DNA of 64,000 nucleotides from assembly GCF_004366355.1 (NCBI RefSeq), contig NZ_SODV01000001.1:2790001-2854000 (forward strand), read 5' to 3'. Positions 1-8,313 of the stretch are shown here, piece after piece. Within the stretch, counting starts at the first letter, position 1. The number at the start of each line of letters is the position of its first letter. This DNA is from Dinghuibacter silviterrae (GTDB lineage Bacteria > Bacteroidota > Bacteroidia > Chitinophagales > Chitinophagaceae). Under the pieces are notes generated by a model. That model was not told the origin of the DNA. It saw only the letters and a list, made by a program, of their open reading frames with translations, and did no database searches. A program made the translations under genes and the position numbers.

Positions 1-311
1 AAGTTCTCCGCGGACCGGAGCGCCGGGGTCAGGTCCCGGGTGGAGAACCACGCCAGGCAAAGCGCGACGAGTCCGTAGCAGAATAATACAATGCCCAAAC
101 CGGTGGTCACACACCACAGGAATTCCCGGGTGAGCGCAGCGAGGGGATGCTTGTTGCGGTGGAGCAGGTAGAGCAGACCCACACTGCCCAACAGCGGTGG
201 GGCAACGGGTTCCGCGTAGGTCAGCAAAAGAACGGCGGCCACGGCGATTGCCAGCCACAACATAGTCACGAGGAATTCCCGGGTATCGTAGTCAAGAGGT
301 TTTTTTCCCAT
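1..311 (-). CDS. Hypothetical membrane protein, 3' end outside the window
   Basis: An open frame starts at an ATG whose complement is at 309-311 and runs off the left edge with no stop, giving 103 visible residues. It begins MGKKPLDYDTREFLVTML. Two hydrophobic stretches, at about residues 15-32 and 66-88, look like transmembrane helices separated by a short basic loop (LLHRNKHPLAAL). No family was recognised. It diverges from the small gene at 412, so the 100 bases between them should hold both promoters. Codon use matches the GC-rich neighbours, which supports coding. Confidence 0.55.
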   Translation of the reverse strand, partial: MGKKPLDYDTREFLVTMLWLAIAVAAVLLLTYAEPVAPPLLGSVGLLYLLHRNKHPLAALTREFLWCVTTGLGIVLFCYGLVALCLAWFSTRDLTPALRSAEN

Positions 312-411
312 CGCCGTCAAGATAATACGGGGACAGGGTCGCGCACACCGTAAAAACACCCGGTGTCCTTATGAAGAAATTTGCCTAATTTATGAGAAAT
401 ACCCCTCGGCT

Positions 412-735
412 ATGGAATTATCCGTTACACTAAATGGGAACAATCATCCCAACGAGTTGCTTACGCTAAAGACTTTTATCAAAAGAGCCGGCATCGAGGG
501 TCTCGAAGGCGTGGACCTGGCCCGTGGCGTCGGCCCCCTCGACGCCCTCAAGGCAAATCTGAAAAAAGCCGAAAAACCCCTCTTCGAATTGGTGAAGTGT
601 CTTCAAAAATACGCGGACAACTACCGCACCCGGGTGGTTGTCAAAACGCCCGGAGGGAAGGACTATACCCTGGAAAACGGGAAAGACCTGCGACCGGACC
701 AGATCCAGGCGGTAGTGGACGGTCTCCTCAAGTGA
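412..735 (+). CDS. Small EACC1-like (effector-associated constant component) protein
   Basis: This is a 107-residue soluble protein with no signal peptide. It opens with a beta strand (MELSVTLNG), then a helix (NELLTLKTFIKRAG), a G/V-rich stretch (GVDLARGVGPLDALKANL), a helix and a closing strand pair (TRVVVKTPGGKDYTLENG) followed by a helix (PDQIQAVVDGLL). This order resembles the EACC1 family, described as a constant partner of variable effector domains in bacterial conflict systems and mostly known from actinobacteria. The similarity is judged by eye and is not certain. No obvious effector gene sits beside it; the next gene, 14 bases downstream, is an amidohydrolase on the same strand. Confidence 0.5.
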   Translation: MELSVTLNGNNHPNELLTLKTFIKRAGIEGLEGVDLARGVGPLDALKANLKKAEKPLFELVKCLQKYADNYRTRVVVKTPGGKDYTLENGKDLRPDQIQAVVDGLLK

Positions 736-749
736 GCTATCTTTAGCCC

Positions 750-1805
750 ATGCGTATCGTCACCCTGGAAGAGCACGTTTGCTTCCCTGATCTTGTACGG
801 CAATACCTGCCTGGCGCCGGCCGGCATTCTACAGATCCTCTCGCGCCGCAGCAGGCAAACCCGCTCGCGCCGCCGCAGGCAGACCCCCTCGCGCCGCCGC
901 AGGCGGACCCGCTTGGGTCGCTGCTCACGGGCCCGCTTGCGCCCCTGCTGGCCGACGTTGACGGCGCCCGTCTCGACGCCATGGACCAGCACGGGATCAC
1001 GTACCAGGTTCTGTCCGTCGTAGGGCCCGGGGCTGAAGCCCTGGAAGGCCCGGAGGGTGTCAACATGGCGCGGGCCTACAACGATAGGCTGGCCGCAGAG
1101 ATCCAGCACCACCCCGACCGTTTCGGCGCCTTTGCACACCTCCCCATGGCGTTGCCCTGGGCGGCGGCGGACGAGCTCGACCGGACCGTCAGCGAATACG
1201 ATTTCAAAGGAGCGTTGATCAAAGGCATGACGCAGGGTGTTTTTCTGGACGACCCCGCCTATGCACCCCTGCTCGAAAGGGCGGCGCGCCTGGACGTACC
1301 CTTGTACCTGCACCCCGGTCCGCCGCCCCCGGCGGTCGATAAGGCCTATTTCAGCGGTCTCCCCAAGGGCGCGGGGCTCCAGCTCTCCCTGTCCGGCTGG
1401 GGCTGGCACGCGGAAACCGCGCTTCACGTGTTGCGGCTGATCGTGTCCGGTACGTTCGACAAGTTTCCCGACCTCCGGATCATCATCGGCCACAACGGCG
1501 AGATGTTGCCCATGATGATGGCGCGTATCGACGAGAAGTTCAAGGTGGGTGCCACGGGTCTTCAACAAAGAAGCGTCAGCCGTACGCTCCGGGACCAGGT
1601 TTTTGTCACCACCAGCGGTATGTTTACGCTGACGCCCCTCCAGGCGGCCATCGACACCTTTGGCATCGAGCGCGTGCTTTTTTCCGTGGATTATCCGTTT
1701 AGTACCCTGGAAGAGGGGAGGCGGTTCCTGGATGGATTGCCGCTGGATAAGGAGGCCAAGATGTTGCTCGCGCATGCGAATGCGGAGCGGGTGCTCGCGA
1801 TCTAA
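750..1805 (+). CDS. Amidohydrolase-family decarboxylase/hydratase (gamma-resorcylate decarboxylase-like)
   Basis: The 351-residue protein follows the amidohydrolase-2 pattern of metal-dependent non-oxidative decarboxylases such as 2,6-dihydroxybenzoate decarboxylase. Visible landmarks are LEEH near residue 7 (metal ligand Glu), DRFGAFAHLPM, the metal His in LYLHPGPPPP near residue 190, IIIGHNGEMLPMMMARID near 248, FVTTSGMF, and the catalytic Asp in FSVDYPF near 315. The predicted role is cytosolic processing of an aromatic or unsaturated acid; the substrate cannot be told. An octapeptide repeat unlike the family lies at residues 30-69 (separate entry). It follows the small gene at 412 closely. 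Confidence 0.85.
   Translation: MRIVTLEEHVCFPDLVRQYLPGAGRHSTDPLAPQQANPLAPPQADPLAPPQADPLGSLLTGPLAPLLADVDGARLDAMDQHGITYQVLSVVGPGAEALEGPEGVNMARAYNDRLAAEIQHHPDRFGAFAHLPMALPWAAADELDRTVSEYDFKGALIKGMTQGVFLDDPAYAPLLERAARLDVPLYLHPGPPPPAVDKAYFSGLPKGAGLQLSLSGWGWHAETALHVLRLIVSGTFDKFPDLRIIIGHNGEMLPMMMARIDEKFKVGATGLQQRSVSRTLRDQVFVTTSGMFTLTPLQAAIDTFGIERVLFSVDYPFSTLEEGRRFLDGLPLDKEAKMLLAHANAERVLAI
837..956 (+). repeat. Five in-frame 24-bp units coding PLAPPQAD-type octapeptides
   Basis: Inside the amidohydrolase gene, five consecutive 24-base units encode PLAPQQAN, PLAPPQAD, PLAPPQAD, PLGSLLTG and PLAPLLAD. The first three are nearly identical at DNA level; the last two are diverged. The array falls in the variable loop after the LEEH strand, where relatives carry a short unrelated linker. 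It preserves the reading frame. Confidence 0.9.
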
Positions 1806-1823
1806 GGGGGCGGCGCGCAGTAG

Positions 1824-1908
1824 CGCCCCGTGAGCCGCGCCCCCGTGCCCCCGTGCCCCCGTGCCCCCGTGCCCCGTGAGCCGCGCCCCCGCGGTTCGGG
1901 GCCGCGCC
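1824..1908. repeat. GC-rich short tandem repeat (GCCCCCGT units)
   Basis: The spacer between the amidohydrolase and the convergent amidase gene consists mostly of GCCCCCGT-like units repeated about five times. It is bracketed by two copies of gccccgtgagccgcgccccc (about 1824-1843 and 1871-1890). It codes for nothing convincing and may act only as a convergent 3' spacer or slippage-prone minisatellite. Confidence 0.7.
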
Positions 1909-1910
1909 CC

Positions 1911-3524
1911 TCAGGGAATAAACGCCTTCGCAAACCCCGGCACCGCCCGCTTCGGCCTCGCCTGCTCAAAGCTATACGCCATATCCAAAAGAACGGGCTC
2001 CTGATAAGCGCTCCCCATAAAAGAAAACCCGACAGGCAATCCCATCACCGTTCCCATGGGCACCGTGATGTGCGGATAGCCGGCCATGGCGGCGGGCCCG
2101 GAAAAAGAAAAGCCGGTATCATAGTCGCCGGTGATGAGGTCGATGCAACAGGCGAGACCGTTGGTCACGCCTGCGATGGCGTCGAGGCGTTGGGTGTGCA
2201 TCAGGTCGTCGATCGTTTTGCGGGACCCCAGTACTTTTGCCAGCGCTTCTTTGTATTCCGTGCTGTCCAATCCGCCTTTTTTGTCGGAGGACTCCAAGGT
2301 TTCCTGTTGGAAAAAGGGCATTGCCTTTGCCACGTTGGCGCGGTTAAAGGCGATCACGTCGGTGAGCGACCGGGGTTTGGCATGGGGCGCCTGCGCCAGG
2401 TAGCGGTTGACGCCGTCCTTGAACTCATATTGCAAGACGGTGAACTCGGCGTGGCCGATGGGTTCCAGGGCCTTGAGGAGGTCCACCTCCACCACCTCGG
2501 CCCCTTGTTGTTTGAGCAGGTCGATGGCCTTGTTGTATAACGCGACCACCCCCTCGTGTCCATGCAGGAAGGAGCGCTCGATGCCGATGCGTTTTCCTTT
2601 CAGGCCCTTGCCGGTCAGGAAGACCGTGTAGTCTTTCAGGCCTTTGCCGGTGCCGGTCGCCGGGTCCCGGGGATCCACGCCTGTCAGCGCGCCGAGCAGG
2701 ACGGCGGCGTCGCGGACCGTCCGCGCCATCGGACCGGCGGTGTCCTGTGTCGCGGAGATGGGAATGATCCCGCTCCGGCTCCACAACCCTACCGTGGGTT
2801 TGATCCCCACCAACCCGTTGACCGAGGAGGGGGACACGATGGACCCGTTTGTTTCCGTGCCGATACCGATCACGCAAAGATTGGCCGACACGGCCGACCC
2901 CGTGCCAGCGCTGGATCCCGACGGATTCCTGTCCAGGATAAAGGGGCAATGTGTTTGCCCGCCCCGGCTGCTCCACCCGCTGGTGGACCGCTCGGAACGG
3001 AAGTTCGCCCACTCGCTCAGGTTTGTTTTCCCCAGCAGTACGGCACCCGCCTCCCGCAATTTGCCAACGATAAAGGCGTCCTGAGTGGCGATGTTTCCTT
3101 CCATCGCCAGCGCCCCCGCCGTGGTCATCATCTTGTCCCCGGAATCGATATTGTCCTTGATCAGCACCGGGATCCCGTGTAGGGGGCCACGGACCTTCCC
3201 ATTTTTTCTTTCCTTGTCCAGGTCGTCTGCAATGGAGAGCGCATCCGGGTTGAGCTCGATCACCGCGCGGAGCAGGGGGTCGACCGCTGCGATTCTTTTC
3301 AGGTAGGCCTCCGTCAATGAGCGGGCGGTATGCGTCCCCTGCTGCATCTTTTGCTGTAAGCCGTCGATGGTGGATTCGTCGAGGTCGAAGGGAGGAACCA
3401 CGGCCGCCCCGGTTGCGGTCGTGTCGGCATTCTTGTGGCCCGTCGATGATGGCTGGCACCCGGCCAGTGCCAGTGCGGAGACACCGGCGAGGGAGCCGGT
3501 CTTTAGGAAGGAGCGTCTGAGCAT
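1911..3524 (-). CDS. Secreted amidase (amidase signature family) with Tat/lipoprotein signal
   Basis: A 537-residue amidase-signature enzyme that hydrolyses amide bonds with a Ser-cisSer-Lys triad. The catalytic Lys is in PVLIKDNIDSGDKMMTTAG (about residue 120). The Gly/Ser-rich signature NPSGSSAGTGSAVSANL and TETNGSIVSPSSVNGLVG follow at about 200-240, giving the two serines. The N-terminus MLRRSFLKTGSLAGVSALALAGC carries a twin-arginine-like RRSFLK and ends in a lipobox (ALAGC), so the protein is probably exported and lipid-anchored. Its start overlaps the end of the NTF2-like gene by 22 bases, so the two are probably co-transcribed. The substrate is unknown; related Bacteroidota proteins are annotated only as amidases. 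Confidence 0.9.
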   Translation of the reverse strand: MLRRSFLKTGSLAGVSALALAGCQPSSTGHKNADTTATGAAVVPPFDLDESTIDGLQQKMQQGTHTARSLTEAYLKRIAAVDPLLRAVIELNPDALSIADDLDKERKNGKVRGPLHGIPVLIKDNIDSGDKMMTTAGALAMEGNIATQDAFIVGKLREAGAVLLGKTNLSEWANFRSERSTSGWSSRGGQTHCPFILDRNPSGSSAGTGSAVSANLCVIGIGTETNGSIVSPSSVNGLVGIKPTVGLWSRSGIIPISATQDTAGPMARTVRDAAVLLGALTGVDPRDPATGTGKGLKDYTVFLTGKGLKGKRIGIERSFLHGHEGVVALYNKAIDLLKQQGAEVVEVDLLKALEPIGHAEFTVLQYEFKDGVNRYLAQAPHAKPRSLTDVIAFNRANVAKAMPFFQQETLESSDKKGGLDSTEYKEALAKVLGSRKTIDDLMHTQRLDAIAGVTNGLACCIDLITGDYDTGFSFSGPAAMAGYPHITVPMGTVMGLPVGFSFMGSAYQEPVLLDMAYSFEQARPKRAVPGFAKAFIP

Positions 3525-3853
3525 AGCTCCAATATATCCATTTTCCTGATCAATCCCTGCTCCAAAGTATATAAGTGGACCACCGTCGTGTCGACCAGGA
3601 GCGCACCGTCCAGACCATGGACGACCTGGTGGACGGTGACCCGGACCCGGCCATCGGAGAGCGTATCGATGCGGGTCGGCGTCACCTTTGGATCAAGGGT
3701 CTTCCATTGACTGACCCAGTAGTCGCGGACCTGTTCCGGACCGTGGGCATAACCGCCGTCCCAGGCTTTTGGCCATTCGACGTCCGGGTGCATCCGGGCG
3801 AGCAGGGTAGGGAGGTCGCGGGCGTTAAAGGCGGCATAAAGTTCATGGTTCAT
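3503..3853 (-). CDS. NTF2-like / SnoaL-type protein
   Basis: The start chosen is the ATG at 3853 (MNHELYAAFNARDLPTLLARM), giving 116 residues. That is the usual length of single-domain NTF2-like proteins. The pattern of an N-terminal helix, the HPDVEW strand, a central helix with GPEQVRDYWVSQW, and strands VRVTVHQVVHG and TVVHLYTLEQGLIRKMDIL is typical of SnoaL/ketosteroid-isomerase-like polyketide-cyclase folds. The frame stays open upstream to 3940, but that stretch runs into the lanB end and is Arg-rich junk. The gene lies between lanB (40 bases away) and the amidase it overlaps. Its reaction is unknown. Confidence 0.75.
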   Translation of the reverse strand: MNHELYAAFNARDLPTLLARMHPDVEWPKAWDGGYAHGPEQVRDYWVSQWKTLDPKVTPTRIDTLSDGRVRVTVHQVVHGLDGALLVDTTVVHLYTLEQGLIRKMDILELCSDAPS

Positions 3854-3893
3854 GGTGGGGCGTTTATTGTAAGTGCCGCCAACAAAGGAAATA

Positions 3894-6800
3894 TCACCCC
3901 GCCGGGAGCCGCGCCGCCGTGATCGCCAGTTGCGACGCATAATATTTCTCCAGAAAATGATACACGACCAGCTCGTGTTTGCGCGGCTGCGCGATAAACA
4001 GCCTGTTTAGATACATGTGGATCAGGCTCTGCACGAATGCGGCCCCGCCGCCGATCCGCGTGATGATCGGCGCGTTCATCCGGCTCCTGACCGTCAGCAG
4101 ATCCGTCCCTTCACGGATCTCGTTCTGGTCGTCAAGGGCCGGGTCCATGTGCGAAAACAGCCACTTCTGATGGTTCCTGTATTTCTCATTGAGCGTTTGC
4201 TGCAAACGCAACTGCCCACCGAATTCCTGGAAAAAACCTTTTTGCAAACCCTGGAACAGGCTCCTTTTTTCCCCGAGGGTAAAGTGGAAGTCGTCCAATA
4301 AGGCGTCCGTACCCCTGAGGGCAAACAACAACCGGTATTTCTCCCCCTCCGCGCCCTCGAACAGGTCGATAAGCCCCAAAACGGCGCGGCTGTCGTTACC
4401 AAACATGCGCTCCACGTCGGCCATCCGATAGTCACCGTATCGTTCCAGTTCCCGGGTGTAGGTGTCCAGGACGACCTTATCGACAAGGCCGCTCTCTATA
4501 AAGGGATGCAACAGGGGGGTAAGTGCTTCGCGGAGGCGTTCGTGGCGCCGGGGATCGCTGTTGTAAAATCGGATCCGCAGGTGGGAAAAGTCATCTTTAT
4601 AGCGAATAAAAAAGAAGTGTTCGAAAAGACCCTCTTGCCGGACAAAAGGCAGGAGGAGCTTTTTTAAAAGGGTCTCCCCGGTTTTTCGTCCGCAGTAGAT
4701 CTTGTAGTAAAGCCACTCGCTGCCGGGGATGAATTTCCGTTGAACGGCCGCGGGCTCCGGTGCGCCGCCGTCGCGGACGTCCGCAGCCCCACCACGCGCC
4801 CCCGCGCCCGACGCGGGCGAACCCTCTAACCGCACCGGTATAATCAACTCATTCGTAAACGCCCTCCCCTCCCCATCCCGCACTACGCAATTCTCTTCCG
4901 TAAACAGGAACTCTTCCAGCATAATCCGCTTATGTCGCTGGAGGTAGTGCGTAAAAAGCGCGACACCCGCGGCGGTGTCGAAGTCGATCAGGAGCTCGTT
5001 GTCGGCCTCTGCATACACAACGCGGCCGGGGACGTTCCACTGGCGGCGGAATTCCGCGATGTCGCGCACGGCGCGTTCTTCCACGATCCACCGCGCCTTC
5101 CGAAGAATGATATTTTTATACGTTACCCTGGGTAGGAAAGGCGCAGGAGCCACCGCCCCCCAATCCCAGATATTGGGCATCGCCAGATCCTGCAACTGCA
5201 GATCGCAAAGAAACTTGTATACCGGAAGGCTGTTGTGGCTATAGTTGTGGGCGGAAGTAAGGCGCGGCAACACGCGTTTGCCGTGGGTCTTGCTGCGCAG
5301 GACGACCTGCCCCTGGCGCACGCTGATCAGGAGGTCGTCGACGGGGATCTGGCCGGCGGCCCCGGAAGCGCCCACATAGGGGATCTCGAAGCGGCGGAGT
5401 ACCGGCCGGAGGATGACGTTGCCGATCCGGGCCTGGGGGAGGTGGGCTACCTCCGCGTACAATATGTCGGATTGTTGTTCTTCTTCCTCCCGGAGGATCG
5501 CCTGCGTAAACCGGCACAGGTCCGGGTCGCCGTGGGTAAACCGGCCGAAGAGGTTGGCGGCACCGGGACCACCGAAGGAGCTCAGGTCGAAAAGAAAATG
5601 GTCTTTGTCGAGGACACCGTCCGCGGACAAAAGGCTGCCCATCAGAAAGAGTTGTCCGGGAAAACGATGGCCGGACACTTTGTCTGCGAGGGCCTTTAGT
5701 TCTTGTTCTTCCAAAAAAATACCCGTCCGCCCGTGGCGAAGAAAATCGTGGTATTTATCCAGGACAAATTGCTGGATAAAGTCGTTGCTTAAGGACCCGG
5801 CGTCACCGCCCGGGTGGGGGAGGCCGTCGAGCCATTCGTTTTCCCCCGCGAGCTCGTCTCCCACGCCGGCGTAGCCTACGCCTACGTCGCCGTCAAGGGC
5901 GATGGATAAGGGGACTTCGGCTTCTTCCCATCGCTGGACAAAAGCATTTTTAAAGTCGTTGAGGTCCGCGTTTTGATGCCGGCGGGAGAGGTACATCAGG
6001 TCGGATGCCTGTGCGAGGAGCGCCTCCACCAGCGTCTTGTCCAGGGTGCGCCCCGCGGCGGACAGATAGAGGTCGGTCTGGAGCGTATTCCGGGGGACGC
6101 CGCCGGGGAGGTCTATCCGGCGGAGGGCTTCGTCGATAGCGACATACGATTCCACGCTGTGTTGCGGCAGACGGGTCAGGTCACGGATATGGCGCAAGTC
6201 GCTTAAAACGGCAGGGGGCTCCAAAAGCGCGGAGAGCTGCCCGATCAACCGGTCGATGGGTTCTTCCCCCGTCACACAGGGCTCCAGCTCGGACAGCAAC
6301 AACTGCGCCTCGCACAACTGCAGCAAAAAGCCGTCCGCCTCTTCGGCGGTCACCTGTTCTGTTTCCATAAGCACCACGCGGAGCTCCTCCAGCCGGCGGC
6401 CGTGGCGCCCTGCCTCCAGGAGGGCATTAAGGTAAGGAGTCCTTTCTATGGAGGTCAACTGGTACTTCCGGACATTGTTCGCGATGGTATACTCCACATA
6501 CCGGTAGGTATCCCCGACCGTATACAGGCTGTTGTTGGTCAAAAACCGGAGCTGTCCCCTGGTGGCCGGGTCTTCCGTCAGGACGTGGACCAACTGCGCG
6601 ACATAGTTCATGTCCAGCCGGACGCTCCGGCGGTGCGCGCCGGGCGCATCGAGGACAAGGCTGGTGGGCTTGCCCTCCATATCCACCAACGTACTCCCGG
6701 CAAAAGTCGCATAAGGCGTAGCACGCGTACACCCCCGGAGCCAGTACTTATGGAGGGAAAGGGTCAGCTTATCGCGTTTTTTACCGGTAAGCGCATCCCG

Positions 6801-6944
6801 TTTCTTATACTCGCTCCACAATTCGGGAGAGGACAGGTAAAGGGCTTCTTCGAAAATCGGTTCTTCCCGGGGAGGCTGGCCGGCCAGGAGAAGGCTTCCC
6901 ACCGGCGTCCGGAGGAGAGCCTTGTCATACGATGTGAGTGTCAA
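3894..6944 (-). CDS. lanB: Class I lanthipeptide dehydratase LanB (full length, TTG start)
   Basis: This 1016-residue enzyme should dehydrate Ser/Thr of a precursor peptide using glutamyl-tRNA. The N-terminal glutamylation domain opens YDKALLRTPVG and has the family motif TRATPYATFAGSTL at about residues 72-85. The C-terminal glutamate-elimination (SpaB_C, thiopeptide-type) domain begins near residue 740 at WLYYKIYCGRKTG, with HFFFIRYKDDFSHLRIRFY. Both halves are in one chain, unlike the split dehydratases of some gene clusters. An in-frame stop lies a few codons upstream and no ATG precedes the conserved start, so initiation is at TTG, four bases after the lanC stop. An Ala/Gly-rich linker at about 715-735 separates the domains. 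Confidence 0.92.
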   Translation of the reverse strand: MTLTSYDKALLRTPVGSLLLAGQPPREEPIFEEALYLSSPELWSEYKKRDALTGKKRDKLTLSLHKYWLRGCTRATPYATFAGSTLVDMEGKPTSLVLDAPGAHRRSVRLDMNYVAQLVHVLTEDPATRGQLRFLTNNSLYTVGDTYRYVEYTIANNVRKYQLTSIERTPYLNALLEAGRHGRRLEELRVVLMETEQVTAEEADGFLLQLCEAQLLLSELEPCVTGEEPIDRLIGQLSALLEPPAVLSDLRHIRDLTRLPQHSVESYVAIDEALRRIDLPGGVPRNTLQTDLYLSAAGRTLDKTLVEALLAQASDLMYLSRRHQNADLNDFKNAFVQRWEEAEVPLSIALDGDVGVGYAGVGDELAGENEWLDGLPHPGGDAGSLSNDFIQQFVLDKYHDFLRHGRTGIFLEEQELKALADKVSGHRFPGQLFLMGSLLSADGVLDKDHFLFDLSSFGGPGAANLFGRFTHGDPDLCRFTQAILREEEEQQSDILYAEVAHLPQARIGNVILRPVLRRFEIPYVGASGAAGQIPVDDLLISVRQGQVVLRSKTHGKRVLPRLTSAHNYSHNSLPVYKFLCDLQLQDLAMPNIWDWGAVAPAPFLPRVTYKNIILRKARWIVEERAVRDIAEFRRQWNVPGRVVYAEADNELLIDFDTAAGVALFTHYLQRHKRIMLEEFLFTEENCVVRDGEGRAFTNELIIPVRLEGSPASGAGARGGAADVRDGGAPEPAAVQRKFIPGSEWLYYKIYCGRKTGETLLKKLLLPFVRQEGLFEHFFFIRYKDDFSHLRIRFYNSDPRRHERLREALTPLLHPFIESGLVDKVVLDTYTRELERYGDYRMADVERMFGNDSRAVLGLIDLFEGAEGEKYRLLFALRGTDALLDDFHFTLGEKRSLFQGLQKGFFQEFGGQLRLQQTLNEKYRNHQKWLFSHMDPALDDQNEIREGTDLLTVRSRMNAPIITRIGGGAAFVQSLIHMYLNRLFIAQPRKHELVVYHFLEKYYASQLAITAARLPAG

Positions 6945-6948
6945 CGAT

Positions 6949-8121
6949 TCAACTGTTTAACATGAGACAATGGTCCCAACCGAGGTCTCCGGTCAGGTAG
7001 GCCAGCAGGACGATCCCGATACCGACCGGGCCTTCCAGAAAACCCATCTGGTTCCTGTAGCCCTCGCTGGGGCTGTCATACATTTTATACCCGGCGATGC
7101 CGTCGGGATGGGTGGCGTAACCGATCGTGCGCTCGATCCAGGCGTCACAGGCGGTCTGGAAAACGGGCAGGCCCGTGTCCCGCCACAACCGGTGATAGAT
7201 GTGGGCGATGCCCGCGCTGCCGTGGCAGAGACACGCGTCGTTGACCAGGGTTTGCGCATGGGTGCGCCGATGGGTGCTTTTGGACAGGATGTCCACCCCC
7301 AGCGAACGGAGACGGGTATCCTGAAAAACCTGCCCGGCCCGGTAAAGGGAGTAGGCGACACCGAGGTCTCCATAACACCAGCCCAGGCGGCTCGTCTTGT
7401 CCGAAATGCCTTTGCCGGCGATGCTCGGGAAAAAGTTCTCCCGGGTATCCGTGTTGATGTTGTCCACCATATACGCGATCAACCGCCGGGCAATCGCCTC
7501 CGCCTCCCAGGCGCAGACGTCCTGCCGGCAACACTGGACGCAAAACAGCAGAAGGCTCGGCAGCCCGTGGGCAAGACCCAGGTTGACCTCGCCCGGCACG
7601 GGGACCTGCTTTTCGTAGCTAAAGCGCGGGATCGCCCGGCCGTCTGTGCTTTTCCCAAAAAGTGCGTACAGCCGGCGGAGAAATTCCCTGAAGAACGCGT
7701 CCCGACCTTCGTCCATGGCGTACAAAAGGTAGTGGGCAATCCCCGTCGCCCCATGGAGAAAGTCATAGTTGCCCTGTTCGAGCAGGATGAGGGCCGTTTC
7801 CTCAAAGGGCTCTTTGGGGTCGCACAGAAACCGCCAATCGTTCTCTTCCAGTATGCCTTCTTTGTACAGGTAAGTGAACAGCCAGCGAACGCCCGCCGCC
7901 CCTCCGCAAAAAAGAGGGTTGGTCGTGTCGATCGAATCCTCCGCCAACTGCTGGATCGCTTCCCCGAAGTCCACGGCGCCGGCCGCATTTCCCCCGTGTT
8001 TTTGAAAAAGGTAGTCAAAAAGGATAAGACCTGCCCTTCCGACGTAAAGGGACGGATCGGTCGTTGCCATCCAAGGGCGGGTGTCGTGGTGAATCCGTGC
8101 GATGGTGTCCTGGATGTCCAT
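6949..8121 (-). CDS. lanC: LanC-like lanthionine cyclase
   Basis: A 390-residue protein with the alpha/alpha-toroid signature of LanC cyclases, which use zinc to add Cys thiols to dehydrated residues. Visible motifs are NLGLAHGLPSLLLF, the zinc ligand Cys in GWCYGDLGVAYSLYRAG (about residue 247), and the Cys-His ligand pair in CLCHGSAGIAHIYHR (about residue 297). A further GIAHYLLYAM repeat is at about 130. The ATG at 8121 (MDIQDTIARIHHD) was preferred over an in-frame TTG at 8139. It precedes lanB by four bases, so the two are certainly one operon. No transporter or protease gene lies nearby. Confidence 0.92.
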   Translation of the reverse strand: MDIQDTIARIHHDTRPWMATTDPSLYVGRAGLILFDYLFQKHGGNAAGAVDFGEAIQQLAEDSIDTTNPLFCGGAAGVRWLFTYLYKEGILEENDWRFLCDPKEPFEETALILLEQGNYDFLHGATGIAHYLLYAMDEGRDAFFREFLRRLYALFGKSTDGRAIPRFSYEKQVPVPGEVNLGLAHGLPSLLLFCVQCCRQDVCAWEAEAIARRLIAYMVDNINTDTRENFFPSIAGKGISDKTSRLGWCYGDLGVAYSLYRAGQVFQDTRLRSLGVDILSKSTHRRTHAQTLVNDACLCHGSAGIAHIYHRLWRDTGLPVFQTACDAWIERTIGYATHPDGIAGYKMYDSPSEGYRNQMGFLEGPVGIGIVLLAYLTGDLGWDHCLMLNS

Positions 8122-8163
8122 CAAATAAATGTAAGCCAAAGGCCGCGAAAAAAAATAGCGCTG

Positions 8164-8253
8164 CTACATTAAATTAACTAGATGACTTGAGCAGGTGTCC
8201 GAACACTGTCGTACGAAAAAGTTCTTTCTCCACCAGTTTCGCCGATTTTTCAT
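8164..8253 (-). CDS. Candidate 29-residue peptide upstream of lanC
   Basis: A short ORF lies 42 bases upstream of lanC on the same strand. It starts at the ATG at 8253 and ends with TAG at 8164. It would encode MKNRRNWWRKNFFVRQCSDT followed by CSSHLVNLM. The basic, aromatic N-terminus and the C-S-D-T-C-S-S cluster offer both Cys and Ser/Thr to the adjacent LanB/LanC pair. It lacks the usual leader motif or GG cleavage site, so it may be only a chance ORF in the lanC leader. Confidence 0.25.
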   Translation of the reverse strand: MKNRRNWWRKNFFVRQCSDTCSSHLVNLM

Positions 8254-8313
8254 ACCTTAGGAATCCTGTGTAAGGTGTGTAGACAACATCCGTCTTTAAA
8301 CAAACACACCATA

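Noticed and set aside
345-366. Small inverted repeat ACACCG...CGGTGT in the first divergent region
   Set aside because: Arms are only six bases with a ten-base loop, which is common by chance in GC-rich DNA.
663-1775. Long minus-strand ORF opposite the amidohydrolase
   Set aside because: Reads Arg/His/Gln-rich sequence without a family; the plus-strand frame carries all amidohydrolase motifs, so this is a shadow frame of GC-rich DNA.
6970-8172. 400-codon plus-strand ORF opposite lanC
   Set aside because: The opposite frame contains the complete LanC motifs; this frame shows no fold or signal and is a GC-driven shadow.
8275-8313. Upstream extension of the GH16 gene
   Set aside because: The extra 13 codons precede a clear lipoprotein signal that starts at 8314, so the longer start is unlikely.
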